A stretch of 64,000 bases of DNA from Oerskovia merdavium (GCF_014836755.1 NZ_JACSQF010000002.1:20473-84472); one strand, 5' to 3'; positions 45,822 through 55,256 are shown, counted from the stretch's first letter. Notes: generated by a model not told the origin, from the letters alone. Numbers and translations: made by a program.

Positions 45822-46946
45822 ATGCAGTGCCCCCACTTCGACGCCCACGAGTGCCGTTCGTGCACCCTCATGGGGCAGGGCTACGCCGCGCAGCTCGCCG
45901 ACAAGCAGCGGCACGCGGGCGACCTCCTCGCGGCGCACGGGGGACTGCGGTGGGACCGCCCGTTCCCGAGCCAGGAGTCCGGCTTCCGCAACAAGGCCAA
46001 GATGGTCGTCGGCGGCACGGTCGAGCACCCGACGCTCGGCATCCTCGACGCGGGCGGGCGCGGCGTCGACCTCCAGGACTGCGGCCTGTACCCGGCGGAC
46101 CTCCAGGCCGTCTTCCCCGTCCTCGCAGCGTTCGTCACGCGCGCCGCCCTCACGCCGTACGACGTGACGACGCGACGCGGTGAGCTCAAGAACGTGCTGG
46201 TCACGCAGTCGCCCGACGGCGAGCTCATGGTGCGCTTCGTGCTGCGCTCCCAGGAGCCGGTCTCACGTCTGCGCAAGCACCTGCCAAGCCTGCTCGACGC
46301 GCTGCCGCGGGCGCGCGTGGTGTCGGCCAACATCCTGCCCGAGCACAAGGCCGCGCTCGAGGGGGACCAGGAGATCCTGCTCACCGAGGCCGACACCCTG
46401 ACCATGCGCGTCAACGGCATCGAGATGCACCTGCGTCAGCAGAGCTTCTTCCAGACGAACACGGAGGTCGCCGCTGCGCTGTACCGGCAGGGGCGCGAGT
46501 GGGTCGACGAGGCCGCGCCGACGAGCGTGTGGGACCTGTACTGCGGGGTCGGCGGGTTCGCGCTGCACTGTGCGGCGCCGGGGCGCGAGGTGGTCGGGAT
46601 CGAGTCCAGCCGCGAGGCGATCGTGAGTGCCGAGCGCAGCGCCGAGCAGGCAGGGTTCGACGACCTGACGTTCCGGGCGGGGGACGCGACCGCGTTCGCT
46701 CTCGCGGCCGAGCGGGTCCCTGACCTGGTGATCGTGAACCCGCCGCGGCGCGGGATCGGCGCGGAGCTCGCGGGGTGGCTCGAGACCTCGACCGTGCGGC
46801 AGGTCGTCTACTCGAGCTGCAACGCCGAGTCGCTGGCCCGCGATCTCGCGGCCATGCCGTCGCTGCGCCCGGTGCGTGGCCGGGTGCTCGACATGTTCCC
46901 GCAGACCTCGCACTACGAGGTCATGGTCCTGCTCGAGCGCGCCTGA
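45822..46946 (+). CDS. rlmC: 23S rRNA (uracil-C5)-methyltransferase RlmC
   Basis: Methylates a uracil of 23S rRNA (U747 in E. coli) using SAM. Its 374 residues match E. coli RlmC in length. The iron-sulfur cluster cysteines are in MQCPHFDAHECRSCTL at the very N-terminus, with a fourth in LQDCGLYPAD. There is no TRAM domain, as expected for RlmC. QQSFFQTNTEVAAALYRQ, the SAM motif WDLYCGVGGFALHCA, VNPPRRGIG and the catalytic cysteine in VVYSSCNAESLARDL are clear. It ends 13 bp before the convergent SWIM gene. Confidence 0.95.
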   Translation: MQCPHFDAHECRSCTLMGQGYAAQLADKQRHAGDLLAAHGGLRWDRPFPSQESGFRNKAKMVVGGTVEHPTLGILDAGGRGVDLQDCGLYPADLQAVFPVLAAFVTRAALTPYDVTTRRGELKNVLVTQSPDGELMVRFVLRSQEPVSRLRKHLPSLLDALPRARVVSANILPEHKAALEGDQEILLTEADTLTMRVNGIEMHLRQQSFFQTNTEVAAALYRQGREWVDEAAPTSVWDLYCGVGGFALHCAAPGREVVGIESSREAIVSAERSAEQAGFDDLTFRAGDATAFALAAERVPDLVIVNPPRRGIGAELAGWLETSTVRQVVYSSCNAESLARDLAAMPSLRPVRGRVLDMFPQTSHYEVMVLLERA

Positions 46947-46959
46947 GCGCCCGAGGCCC

Positions 46960-47751
46960 TCAGCGGTCCCGGGCCGTGAGCCGCTCGGCCGCGTCGAGGG
47001 CCGCCGCGGCGAGCGCGGCTCGCAGCCCTGCGACGTCGACGGGGGTCCCATCGGGGGTCCGGTCGGGGACGCCGACGAGCAGGTCCGCCGCGACGGGCGG
47101 TTCGGGGACGTCGGGCGGGGGAGGCAGCTCGCCGAGGACCCGCAGGCCCGACGGCGCCGCTCCCGTCCCGGCGCCCCTCGCCGAGATCCCCCGCAGCGCG
47201 TCGAGCACCTGCTCGCGCGACCGGCCGCGCAGGAGGAACAGCACGAACGGGTCGGCGTCGAGCAGCCAGCCCGCCTGGTAGCTGAGCGCTGCGGCGTGCA
47301 GGCAGGGCAGGTCCCAGGTGGGGCAGTCGCACTCGGGTTCGAGGTCCCCGATCCCGGGGAGCAGCGTGACGTCGGCGTCGAGGGCCGCAGCGACGACGTC
47401 GCGTGGCATCTCTCCGGCGAGCAGGGCAGCGAGTCGGCCGGACCGTGAGGCGAGGGCTTCGAGGAACCTGTCCCACTCGTCGTCGGTCAGCGGTTCGAGC
47501 GAGACGACCGTGTGGTACATCTCCCCATCGTCATCTTGTACGCGCGCCTGGACCGCGCCGGGGCTGACCGTGATCGGGCCGACCCGACCGGTCCGCGCGT
47601 AGGCGCGCCCCTTCTTGAGAGGGCCCGCGTCAAGCGCGAACTCTTCCATGGCGCGCACCCACGAGCGCGCCCACCAGGACTGCCCCCGACGGACGGCGCC
47701 CTTGGTCGCGGTACCGGTCGGCGGGAAGGCCGGGAAGCCCACGGCGCTCAC
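46960..47751 (-). CDS. SWIM zinc-finger protein paired with an SNF2 helicase
   Basis: A 263-residue protein. SWWARSWVRAMEEFALDAGP at the N-terminus and ALDADVTLLPGIGDLEPECD lead into the SWIM finger CDCPTWDLPCLH (CxCxnCxH). SWIM proteins of this type are regularly encoded with bacterial SNF2 helicases and presumably give nucleic-acid or protein binding to the motor. The GTG overlaps the helicase stop (GTGA), so the two products are made together. The C-terminal half is Pro/Ala/Asp-rich. Confidence 0.9.
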   Translation of the reverse strand: MSAVGFPAFPPTGTATKGAVRRGQSWWARSWVRAMEEFALDAGPLKKGRAYARTGRVGPITVSPGAVQARVQDDDGEMYHTVVSLEPLTDDEWDRFLEALASRSGRLAALLAGEMPRDVVAAALDADVTLLPGIGDLEPECDCPTWDLPCLHAAALSYQAGWLLDADPFVLFLLRGRSREQVLDALRGISARGAGTGAAPSGLRVLGELPPPPDVPEPPVAADLLVGVPDRTPDGTPVDVAGLRAALAAAALDAAERLTARDR

Positions 47752-50700
47752 GAGCGCCCCCTCTCCTCGGCGCGGAGCGCGTCGCTCTCCGCCGGGAGAC
47801 GCTCACCCTCGGACGCCCGCAGCGACACGAGCTCGGCCAGGTCGTCCGTGCTGAGCTCGGAGATCGCGCCCTCGACCCCACCCGGTGCCAAGACCGCGTC
47901 GGCGAGCTCGCGCTTGGACTCGATCATGCGGGCGATGTGCTCCTCGATGGTTCCCTCGCTCGTCAGCCGGTGCACCTGGACGGGCCGGGTCTGACCGATC
48001 CGGTACGCCCGGTCGGTGGCCTGCTCCTCGACGGCCGGGTTCCACCAGCGGTCGTAGTGGATGACGTGGTCGGCCCGCGTGAGGTTGAGCCCGGTGCCTG
48101 CGGCCTTGAGCGAGAGCAGGAACACGGGCGGCATCTCCGTGGTGCTCTGGAACCGGGCGACCATCTGCTCGCGCTGGGCCACGGGCGTCCCACCGTGCAG
48201 CAGCATGGTCGGGACGCCGCGACGCGCGAGGCAGGACTCGAGGAGCCGGGCCATCGCGACGTACTGCGTGAACACGAGGATCGCGCCCTCCTCGGCCCGG
48301 ACGGTCGCCACGAGCTCGGTGAACGCGTCGAGCTTGCCCGATCGTCCGGAGAGCCGGGGCTCGTCCTCGTGCAGGTACTGGGCCGGATGGTTGCAGATCT
48401 GCTTGAGGTGCGTGAGCAGGCCGCCGATCATGGCGCGGCGCCCCATGCCCTCGGCGCGGGCGATCTCGTCGAGCGCCGACCGCACGGCGCCCTCGTAGAG
48501 CCCCACCTGCTCGGCCGTGAGGGGCACGACCTGGTCGGTCACGGTCTTCGGCGGCAGCTCGGGCGCGATCCCCGGGTCGGACTTGCGTCGTCGGAGCAGG
48601 AAGGGGCGGACCAGACGGGACAGCTTCTCGGCCAGCACGGGGTCGCGGGTCTGCTCGATCGGGTCGGCCCACCGGCGCCGGAACTGCCCGCGCGAGCCCA
48701 GCAGGCCGGGGTTGAGCCAGTCCATGACGGCCCACAGCTCGGTGAGGTTGTTCTCGACGGGGGTCCCGGACAGGGCGACGCGCGCCTCGGCGGGGATCGT
48801 CCGCAGGGCCTTCGCGGTGCTCGAGCCCGGGTTCTTGACGTGCTGGGCCTCGTCCGCGACGACGAGCCCCCAGCCGTGCGCCGCGAGCACGGGGGCGGCC
48901 TGGGACGAGTCCGACAGGACGGTCCCGTAGGTCGTCAGCACGAACCCGTCGGCGACCCCGCGCAGGTCGCGCGACGCGCCGTGGAAGCGCCGCACCGCGA
49001 CTCCCGGTGCGAACCGGCGGATCTCCTGCTCCCAGTTGCCCAGGAGCGAGGCCGGGCACACGACCAGGGTGGGTCCGGTGCCCGCGCGCTCCCCGGTGGG
49101 ACCTGCGGCGTCGTCGGGCCGGGGGCGAGCGCGGTGCAGGTGCAGCGCGATGAGCGTGACGGTCTTTCCCAGGCCCATGTCGTCCGCGAGGCACGCGCCC
49201 AGGCCCAGCCCTGTCAGGCGTGCGAGCCAGCGCAGGCCGTCGAGCTGGTAGTCGCGCAGCGTCGCGCGGAGCCCCGGGGGGACGACGACGTCGCGCGCCG
49301 GGGCAGGGTCCTCGAGCTCGGCGCGCAGGCGGTCGAGCCAGGGTGTCGGGGTCACGGCGAGGTCCTGGTCGCCCACGCGGGCGACCCCGGTGAGCGCGGC
49401 CGCGACGGCGTCGAGCGCGGAGACGGGCTGGGGCGTGCGTCGCGTCGCGGCCGTGGCTGCGGCCGGGTCCGCGAGGACCCAGCGCCCCCGCAGCCGCACG
49501 ACGGCGGAGCGCCCCTCCGCGTGGACGCGCGCCAGGTGCTCGCGCTCGGCCGCGGTGAGCCGTACACCGTCGAGCGTGAGCTCGTGCGTGAGAGTCATGG
49601 GCGACGACGGGACGGAACGATGACGGCTGAGGCCGGACGATCCGAGCAGAGCGGGCAGGGCCCGGCGCTCACCGGCCGGGTCGTCACCGGGGACCTCGGT
49701 CGGGGAGAAGACCGCGACCGACCGGACATGACCTGCGAGGCCTGCGGGCCACTCGACCGCGATCCCGGTCGCGGCCAGCGACGCGGAGCCCTCGGCGAGG
49801 AGCTCGCGGACGTCGGCCGGGGCGAGCACGAGCGCGCGGGGGACGGGTTGGTCGAGCAGCTCGTCGAGCGGAGGCCAGGCCGTCGCTCCCGCGCGCAGCC
49901 GGACCAGGACGTCGCCGACCTCTTCCTGCGCCTCGCGCGTTCGTGTGCCGGACCGGGCCGCGGCCCAGAGCTCGTCAGCGGTGCGGGACCCGGCGGGGCC
50001 GCGGACGACCACGGTCGCGCGCCAGTCGCACGTGGCCAGGTCCTCGTGACGGTCGTCTTCGGCAGGCAGCGGGTCGTCCTCAGCGGCCCGTGGACCGGCG
50101 GTGCGGAGCACGAGCGGCTCGAGCCGCAGGCTCACGGCCACGCGGGGGTCGAGGAGGGCCGTGGCATCGTGCACCCAGGCCACCAGCTGGTCGGGGACGG
50201 GGGCCGCGTCGGCGGCGACCCGCCGGCCGTCGACCGCGTCGGCGGCGAGCGCCTCGGCGGCACCCCGGCTCGTGCCGGCTCCCGGCCTCGCGACCAGGCC
50301 GCGCGCCACCCCGCGAGGTGCTCCGACGCTCGCCCCGACCTCCCGGACCAGGGTGTCGGCCACGGCATCCATGGCGCCACGGACCAGGGAAGTCCGGGTG
50401 CCCGTGCCGCTCGTCGCGCCCGGTCCTCGCCCGTCGGACGGCATGGCCTCGGCGAGCGCGTCCAGACGGTCGAGCGAGGGGCCGTCGAGCGGGCCGACCC
50501 GCCACCCCACCGAGGGCGGCGCACCGTCGGCCTCGGCCGGTCTCGCCGCTCCGGCCGAGGCAGCCGGCCCGCCGGTGCCCGTCGACCTCCCGGTGTCCTC
50601 CCGGACCACGGGAACCAGGCGCCCAGCCGCGACATGGCTCAGTGCCTCGGCGCACACCGCGCCCCAGAACACCTCGTCGGGTGACGCGTCGCCCGACGCC

Positions 50701-50822
50701 CACGCGTCGAGCAGGTCGTCGACCGTTCCCCGGTCCCAGTGCTCGGGCGAGGCGAGAGCGGCGGCGCCGGCGCCCCGTCGTGGCGCGGTCGGTCCCGTCG
50801 AGAGGGGGGCTGCTGGGGTCAC
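47748..50822 (-). CDS. SNF2-family (Swi2/Snf2-like) DEAD/DEAQ-box helicase
   Basis: A 1024-residue DNA translocase of the bacterial SNF2 group. The N-terminal 480 residues are a variable Ala/Arg-rich domain (SNF2-associated type). The motor has LADDMGLGKTVTLIALHLHR (Walker A, near 547), VVADEAQHVKNPGSSTAKAL (DEAQ), ALSGTPVENNLTELWAVMDW and QATDRAYRIGQTRPVQVHRL (motif VI). The start is the GTG at 50822, with AGGAAGG before it; the longer frame beyond it crosses a divergent promoter and is not real. Roles proposed for such SNF2-SWIM pairs range from repair to defence; nothing here decides. Confidence 0.92.
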   Translation of the reverse strand: MTPAAPLSTGPTAPRRGAGAAALASPEHWDRGTVDDLLDAWASGDASPDEVFWGAVCAEALSHVAAGRLVPVVREDTGRSTGTGGPAASAGAARPAEADGAPPSVGWRVGPLDGPSLDRLDALAEAMPSDGRGPGATSGTGTRTSLVRGAMDAVADTLVREVGASVGAPRGVARGLVARPGAGTSRGAAEALAADAVDGRRVAADAAPVPDQLVAWVHDATALLDPRVAVSLRLEPLVLRTAGPRAAEDDPLPAEDDRHEDLATCDWRATVVVRGPAGSRTADELWAAARSGTRTREAQEEVGDVLVRLRAGATAWPPLDELLDQPVPRALVLAPADVRELLAEGSASLAATGIAVEWPAGLAGHVRSVAVFSPTEVPGDDPAGERRALPALLGSSGLSRHRSVPSSPMTLTHELTLDGVRLTAAEREHLARVHAEGRSAVVRLRGRWVLADPAAATAATRRTPQPVSALDAVAAALTGVARVGDQDLAVTPTPWLDRLRAELEDPAPARDVVVPPGLRATLRDYQLDGLRWLARLTGLGLGACLADDMGLGKTVTLIALHLHRARPRPDDAAGPTGERAGTGPTLVVCPASLLGNWEQEIRRFAPGVAVRRFHGASRDLRGVADGFVLTTYGTVLSDSSQAAPVLAAHGWGLVVADEAQHVKNPGSSTAKALRTIPAEARVALSGTPVENNLTELWAVMDWLNPGLLGSRGQFRRRWADPIEQTRDPVLAEKLSRLVRPFLLRRRKSDPGIAPELPPKTVTDQVVPLTAEQVGLYEGAVRSALDEIARAEGMGRRAMIGGLLTHLKQICNHPAQYLHEDEPRLSGRSGKLDAFTELVATVRAEEGAILVFTQYVAMARLLESCLARRGVPTMLLHGGTPVAQREQMVARFQSTTEMPPVFLLSLKAAGTGLNLTRADHVIHYDRWWNPAVEEQATDRAYRIGQTRPVQVHRLTSEGTIEEHIARMIESKRELADAVLAPGGVEGAISELSTDDLAELVSLRASEGERLPAESDALRAEERGRS

Positions 50823-50863
50823 GAGGCCTTCCTGGTACGCCGTCCGTCGACGTTTCCCGAGCC

Positions 50864-50888
50864 GATCAACGTACGATGTACGCAGATC
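50864..50888. promoter_or_regulatory. 25-bp dyad between the SNF2 and TetR genes
   Basis: GATC-N2-CGTAC-N3-GTACG-N2-GATC: perfect symmetry in the core and the ends. TACGAT (50872-50877) inside it is a good plus-strand -10, so binding would block the TetR promoter and possibly the SNF2 promoter 40 bp away. It is the expected operator of the TetR-family regulator at 50958. Confidence 0.65.
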
Positions 50889-50957
50889 ATTCCCGACAGT
50901 TCGGGTGAACGTCGGGCACTCCTCGATGATCCCTGACCCCGACCGAGGAGGCAGCCC

Positions 50958-51734
50958 GTGCCGACCCCCACGCCCAGCCCAGCTCCCCCCGCGCCGCGCG
51001 ACCCCGCGCGGACCCTCGCCCTTCTCTGGGGTCTGCACGCCGACCGTGGCGCGCGGGGCCCCCAGCAGTCCCGGACACCCGACGACGTGGCACGTGCCGC
51101 CGTCGGGCTCGCGGACCAGGACGGGGCGCTCACGGGGCTCTCGATGCGCAAGGTCGCGGCCGCGCTGGGCATCGGCACCATGTCGCTCTACACCTACGTG
51201 CAGAACAAGGACGACCTCGTGGACCTGGTGGTCGACCGTGCCTACGGCGAGCTCTATCCCCAGGGGCGTGCGACGGGGACGACGTGGCAGGACCGGCTGC
51301 GATCGGTGGCCCGCGCGAACTGGGACCTGTTCGCGGCCCACCCGTGGCTCCTCGACGTCGACCTCGCGCGCCCCGTCCTGGGACCGGGCGAGACCCGCAA
51401 GTACGACGTCGAGCTCCGAGCGATCGAGGGAGTCGGACTCGACGACGTCGCGATGGACGCGACCGTGACGCTCGTCGTGGGCCAGGCGACCACCGCTGCA
51501 CGCCGCGCTCGCGCGGCCCGCGCCGCACACGAGGCCAGCGGCCAGACCGACGACGAGTGGTGGGCCGCGAACGCCCCGCTCCTCGAGCGCATCAGCGCGA
51601 TGAGCACGTTCACGGTCGCGGGCCGCGTCGGCGCGACGGTCGGCGAGGCGCAGCAGTCGGCGTACTCGGCCGAAGCCGAGCTCGACTTCGGGATCGAGCG
51701 CATCGTCGCGGGCGTCGAGGCCCTGGTCGCATGA
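50958..51734 (+). CDS. TetR-family transcriptional regulator
   Basis: A 258-residue repressor. A Pro-rich 20-residue N-terminus comes before the HTH: DDVARAAVGLADQDGALTGL, SMRKVAAALGIGTMSLYTYV, QNKDDLVDLVVDRAYGEL. The C-terminal ligand domain is of the TetR_C type with helices through VVGQATTAARRARAARAA. GTG 50958 follows GAGGAGGCAGCCC. It is the first gene of TetR-DUF998-hydrolase; its stop overlaps the DUF998 ATG. Probably autorepressed through the dyad at 50864. Confidence 0.9.
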   Translation: MPTPTPSPAPPAPRDPARTLALLWGLHADRGARGPQQSRTPDDVARAAVGLADQDGALTGLSMRKVAAALGIGTMSLYTYVQNKDDLVDLVVDRAYGELYPQGRATGTTWQDRLRSVARANWDLFAAHPWLLDVDLARPVLGPGETRKYDVELRAIEGVGLDDVAMDATVTLVVGQATTAARRARAARAAHEASGQTDDEWWAANAPLLERISAMSTFTVAGRVGATVGEAQQSAYSAEAELDFGIERIVAGVEALVA

Positions 51735-52528
51735 GCTCGAAGCCCTCACCCGATGGGTCGCGCGCGGGCCGTCCGGGCGCTCGGCTGGTCTCGGCTGCGC
51801 AGGTTCTGCTCGCCCTCGCCGGGATCCTCTACCTGGGGGTCGTCGTCGAGGCGGCGGCGGGCTGGCCCCTCGACCCCGCGCGGTCGTACCTGTCCGAGCT
51901 CGCGGCGCTCGACCAGGCCACCTCACCCCTCTTCCGGTCCACCGACGTGGCGTCGGGAGCCTTGGTGCTCGTGGGCCTCGCCCTCCTGGGGACGGCGTAC
52001 GTGCGCGCCCGCCGGGCGGGCGCGCCGGCCGCGACCCTCGGGCAGAAGGTGACGTTCTGGGCGTTCGTCGCGTTCGGCCTCGCGACCGTGGCGGACGCCC
52101 TGCTGCCGCTCGACTGCGCGCTCTCGGTGGGCGACTGCCCGGCACGCGAGGCGGCCGGGGAGCTCAGCCTCGCTCACGAGGCGCACACCTTCTCGAGCGT
52201 GGCCTCGGGAGTCAGCTCGTTCGTCGCGAGCGCGGGGGTCGTGTGGCTCGCGCGTGCCCGACGGCGCACCCTCCTCGGCTTCTCGGCGCGCCTCGCGGGC
52301 GCGCTGGGACCGTTCCTGGGGGTCGTGACCGGCACGATCGGCCTGTTCGGCAGCCCGCTCCCCGTCGGGACCGGGATCGTGCAGCGCGTCCAGGTCGTCG
52401 CGTTCTCCGTGGTGCTCGTGCTGGCCGTGCAGGTCCTGACGCTGCGCCGGCCGCGCCGGCGCGCACCGGAGACAGATGCTCCCCAGGACGGCACAGCGCG
52501 CTCCCCGGTGGCGCACAGCGAGCCGTGA
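51731..52528 (+). CDS. DUF998-family membrane protein
   Basis: A 265-residue membrane protein with six hydrophobic segments. WPLDPARSYLSELAALDQAT after the first helix and LLPLDCALSVGDCPAREAAG in the middle are characteristic of DUF998 proteins, which have no known function. The two cysteines of the central extracytoplasmic loop may pair. The ATG overlaps the TetR stop (ATGA), so the TetR protein probably controls it. Confidence 0.85.
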   Translation: MSSKPSPDGSRAGRPGARLVSAAQVLLALAGILYLGVVVEAAAGWPLDPARSYLSELAALDQATSPLFRSTDVASGALVLVGLALLGTAYVRARRAGAPAATLGQKVTFWAFVAFGLATVADALLPLDCALSVGDCPAREAAGELSLAHEAHTFSSVASGVSSFVASAGVVWLARARRRTLLGFSARLAGALGPFLGVVTGTIGLFGSPLPVGTGIVQRVQVVAFSVVLVLAVQVLTLRRPRRRAPETDAPQDGTARSPVAHSEP

Positions 52529-52541
52529 TGGACTGTGCCGC

Positions 52542-53396
52542 ATGGCTTCGGCGATCATCGCACCGGCACCCACGACCTGGGTGGTCCTCCCGGGTCTACT
52601 GCTCGCCCCCTCGGACATGGAGCCCGTCGCCCGCGTGGTGCGTGAGCAGTACCCGGACGCGACGGTCCTGGTGCTCGACTCCTGGGACACCGCCGTCACG
52701 GCCCCGGTCGGGGAGGTCCGTGCCCAGCTCGGGCTGGTCGAGGCCCAGGCGCCGGGCAGCGTCGGGCTCGTGGGGCACAGCGTGGGTGGCCTGGCCGCGA
52801 TCGAGTGGGCGCTGACCCACCCCGAGGAGGTCGGCGCCGTGCTGCTGCTCGACCCCACGACCCCGTTCCTCCCGCGGCGTCCCGAGCGTCCGGCCCCCGT
52901 GGGACTGACGCTCCTCGCGGAACGGGTCGTCCACACGAGCGGCCTGCTGCTCTCTCGCTGCCCCGCGGTGACGAGGTGGGGGCCCGCGCTGCGTCGTCGG
53001 GCCTGGTACGACGCGACGCACCGCCCCGACCCGCTGCCCGACGACGAGGCCGTCCGCCGCTACGGCACGCCCGAGGCGTGGCGCCTGCTCACCGGGCAGT
53101 ACGAGCAGAGCTGGGCGCAGGCAGAACGGGTCACCGAGCTCTTCGCGCGTGACGCGGGCGCGCTGCAGAGGCTCGCCGTGCGCCCGGTCCAGCTCGTCGG
53201 CTGGGGGCGGCGTGGCCAGGGGGCGTTCCTGCGCGAGGAGCGTGAGCTCGGCGCTCGGCTGGGCGCGAAGGTCTACGGCCTGCGCGGCGAGGGGCACATG
53301 TTCCCGCTCACCCGTCCGGACGTCGTCGCGCAGGTCCTGCGCGGAGAGGTTCCCGACGGGGCCGTGGCCCCCACGGTGGAGGCGGCGTTCGCCTGA
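52542..53396 (+). CDS. Alpha/beta-hydrolase (serine nucleophile)
   Basis: A 284-residue soluble hydrolase. WVVLPGLLLAPSDMEPVARV is the first strand and oxyanion region, VGLVGHSVGGLAAIEWAL carries the nucleophile Ser (GHSVGG), and the late GEGHMFPLTRPD contains the catalytic His. The substrate is unknown. ATG 52542 is 13 bases after the DUF998 stop. The ribosome site is poor, but TGGACT seven bases before it could be a -10. It converges with the VanY-type gene 7 bp away. Confidence 0.84.
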   Translation: MASAIIAPAPTTWVVLPGLLLAPSDMEPVARVVREQYPDATVLVLDSWDTAVTAPVGEVRAQLGLVEAQAPGSVGLVGHSVGGLAAIEWALTHPEEVGAVLLLDPTTPFLPRRPERPAPVGLTLLAERVVHTSGLLLSRCPAVTRWGPALRRRAWYDATHRPDPLPDDEAVRRYGTPEAWRLLTGQYEQSWAQAERVTELFARDAGALQRLAVRPVQLVGWGRRGQGAFLREERELGARLGAKVYGLRGEGHMFPLTRPDVVAQVLRGEVPDGAVAPTVEAAFA

Positions 53397-53403
53397 GTGC
53401 CGG

Positions 53404-55059
53404 CTACCAGCCGGACGCGTACTCGAAGTGCCACGGCTCGGGCTTGGAACCGTTGGTCCGGGCCCAGGCCGGGTTGTCCCAGCCGTAGAGCGGGGCGTTG
53501 GCGCGCAGCCACTTGTACTGGGCCGAGCCGGGGTTCGACGCGGGAGAGGTCAGGTCGATCGCCAGGCCCCAGCCGTGGTTGGACGTGCCGGGCACTGCCG
53601 CGAGGCCGGGCTTGGCCGCGCGGGTCGCGACCTGGCTGGCGTAGGAGCGGTACGAGTCGGTCAGGCCGATCGGCTCGCCGAAGCGCTGCTGGTAGGCCGC
53701 GGACAGCTCCTCGAGCATCGCCGCCGCGTCGCAACGCAGCATGTGGCTGCGAGCGAACGAGAGCGTCGTCAGGGCGGAAGCCGGGATCTTGCCGTTCGCG
53801 TAGTTCGTGGACCCGCACTGGGCGAGCAGGTTCGCCGCGCGCACGCGGCGCTCGGCCGCGAGCTCGCCGGGGGTCGCCGGAGCCGGCGTGACGCCGGAAG
53901 CGCCCGTCTCGCCGAAGTCCTGGAGCAGGACCGCGACCCGGTTCGCCGCGCGGGCGACGTCCTCGCTGGTCGCCGGGGCGGCGGCCTCGGTGTCGACCTC
54001 TGCGGCGGTCTCCGTCGTCAGGGCTGTGCGCTCGCTCGAACGCGAGGCACGGTCCGTGCCCTGGGCGCGCTCGGCGATCAGGGACTCGGTGAGCGCGGCC
54101 AGCTCGGCCTTCGCGTCAGCGAGGTCCTGCGGGCTCGTGGCCCGGTCTGCGGCGGGGCCGTCGGCGCGGGTGAGGAGGTCCTGCGCCTGGCTGAGGAGCT
54201 GCTCCTCGGCGTCGACCTCTTGCTGGGCGAGCTCGGTCGTGGTGTCGCCGGCCTCGTCGTCCGCGAGGTCCGTCCGCATGCCGCCAGGGGCGAAGTCCCC
54301 CGAGGCCGTGCTGGGAAGCACCAGAGGGACGCAGGCCAGGGCACCCACGAAGGCTGCACCCGTCGCCGCGCGGGCCACGAACTTGGAGCCGAACAGAGGT
54401 CCGCGCGTCGGTGCTGCCGTGGCAACGACCGGGGTGGGACCCGTAGCCGGTCCGCCGGTCTTGCGCTCACGTCGTGTGAGAGGGGCGAAGGGGTGCTCGA
54501 CCGTCGCCGCGTCGTACGACGCGGGTTCGACGACCGGGCTCTGCGGGGCCGCGACGACGGGCGTGGGGGTCGAGCGCAGAGGGGTCGGGGCGGGTACCAG
54601 GACGACCGGGATCTCACCTGAGGGTGTCTGCAGCGGCGCGACGGGCTCGGTGGCACGCTGGATGCCCGTGGGCGGGAAGGGCGAGACGCGGGGAGCCGCG
54701 GGCTGGGCTGCGACCGGAGCCTCGACGGGGGCCATGGCGCGGGCCGCGGCGGCCGGGGAGACGGCCGGGGAGACGGCCGGGCTGGCAGGGGCTGGTGCCT
54801 GGTGCGCGCCGGCGAAGTGGGCCGGGACGGAGAGCGACGGCTCGACGGGGGCAGGAGGAGCGGCGACCTGGGGCACCGCGAACGTCGCAGGACGGGGCGC
54901 GGTGTGGCGGTGCTCGACGTGCAGCGAGTCCGTGTGGGCGCGTCCCTCGAGGCCTGCTGCGGCGAGCTCGCGTGCTCGGAGCTCGGCCTGACGTTGACGC
55001 CGCGTGGGGGTCGGCGCGGCGCCGTGCGGGCGCTGCTGGACCGGTGCGGACGTTTCCAC
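53404..55059 (-). CDS. VanY-type D-Ala-D-Ala carboxypeptidase with long disordered N-terminus
   Basis: A cell-wall peptidase, 551 residues. Residues 1-225 are Pro/Ala/Val-rich, with a repeated SPAVSPAVSP stretch, and presumably stay in the cytoplasm. One membrane segment lies near 232-252 (GAAFVGALACVPLVL). A Gln/Glu-rich coiled-coil region follows (about 270-400), then the VanY domain in the last 150 residues: DSYRSYASQVATRA, the zinc motif GTSNHGWGLAIDLTS and PWHFEYASGW. It should act outside the membrane on peptidoglycan stem peptides. The start is the GTG at 55059, with GGAG upstream. MtrA-like direct repeats lie at 55170. Confidence 0.88.
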   Translation of the reverse strand: METSAPVQQRPHGAAPTPTRRQRQAELRARELAAAGLEGRAHTDSLHVEHRHTAPRPATFAVPQVAAPPAPVEPSLSVPAHFAGAHQAPAPASPAVSPAVSPAAAARAMAPVEAPVAAQPAAPRVSPFPPTGIQRATEPVAPLQTPSGEIPVVLVPAPTPLRSTPTPVVAAPQSPVVEPASYDAATVEHPFAPLTRRERKTGGPATGPTPVVATAAPTRGPLFGSKFVARAATGAAFVGALACVPLVLPSTASGDFAPGGMRTDLADDEAGDTTTELAQQEVDAEEQLLSQAQDLLTRADGPAADRATSPQDLADAKAELAALTESLIAERAQGTDRASRSSERTALTTETAAEVDTEAAAPATSEDVARAANRVAVLLQDFGETGASGVTPAPATPGELAAERRVRAANLLAQCGSTNYANGKIPASALTTLSFARSHMLRCDAAAMLEELSAAYQQRFGEPIGLTDSYRSYASQVATRAAKPGLAAVPGTSNHGWGLAIDLTSPASNPGSAQYKWLRANAPLYGWDNPAWARTNGSKPEPWHFEYASGW

Positions 55060-55169
55060 CTGAGGTGACTCCTGTGCTCTGGACGGCCTCCCGGGGGAGG
55101 ACGCTGCTGACTGCCGTGGTGCGGGAGCCAGTGGTCGTTGCCGTCCGTGCTGCGCCCGATCGTCGCCTA

Positions 55170-55199
55170 CGTTACCCGTTCGTTATCGCTCTGTGTGAC
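55170..55199 (-). promoter_or_regulatory. MtrA-like direct repeats upstream of the carboxypeptidase gene
   Basis: On the minus strand GATAACGAACG is followed directly by GGTAACGTAGG: TAACG repeated with an 11-nt period, preceded by GTCACA. MtrA, the actinobacterial response regulator, controls many peptidoglycan hydrolase genes and binds such tandem GTAAC-type half-sites. The assignment is inference. Confidence 0.4.
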
Positions 55200-55224
55200 G
55201 CCATCCACACCCCACGACGATCTC

Positions 55225-55256
55225 TCCGCACGGTGGTGCGGAAAACTCGTGCGGAG
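55225..55256. promoter_or_regulatory. Triple half-site TCCGCAC / GTGCGGA / GTGCGGA
   Basis: TCCGCAC (55225-55231), GTGCGGA (55236-55242) and GTGCGGA (55249-55255) give one inverted pair and one direct pair with 13-bp spacing. They lie between the VanY-type gene and the small membrane protein gene. The regulator is unknown. Confidence 0.45.

Noticed and set aside
50823..52145. N-terminal extension of the SNF2 helicase frame
   Set aside because: It would run through the divergent promoter and antisense to the TetR and DUF998 genes. The GTG at 50822 has a ribosome site and homologues begin near there.
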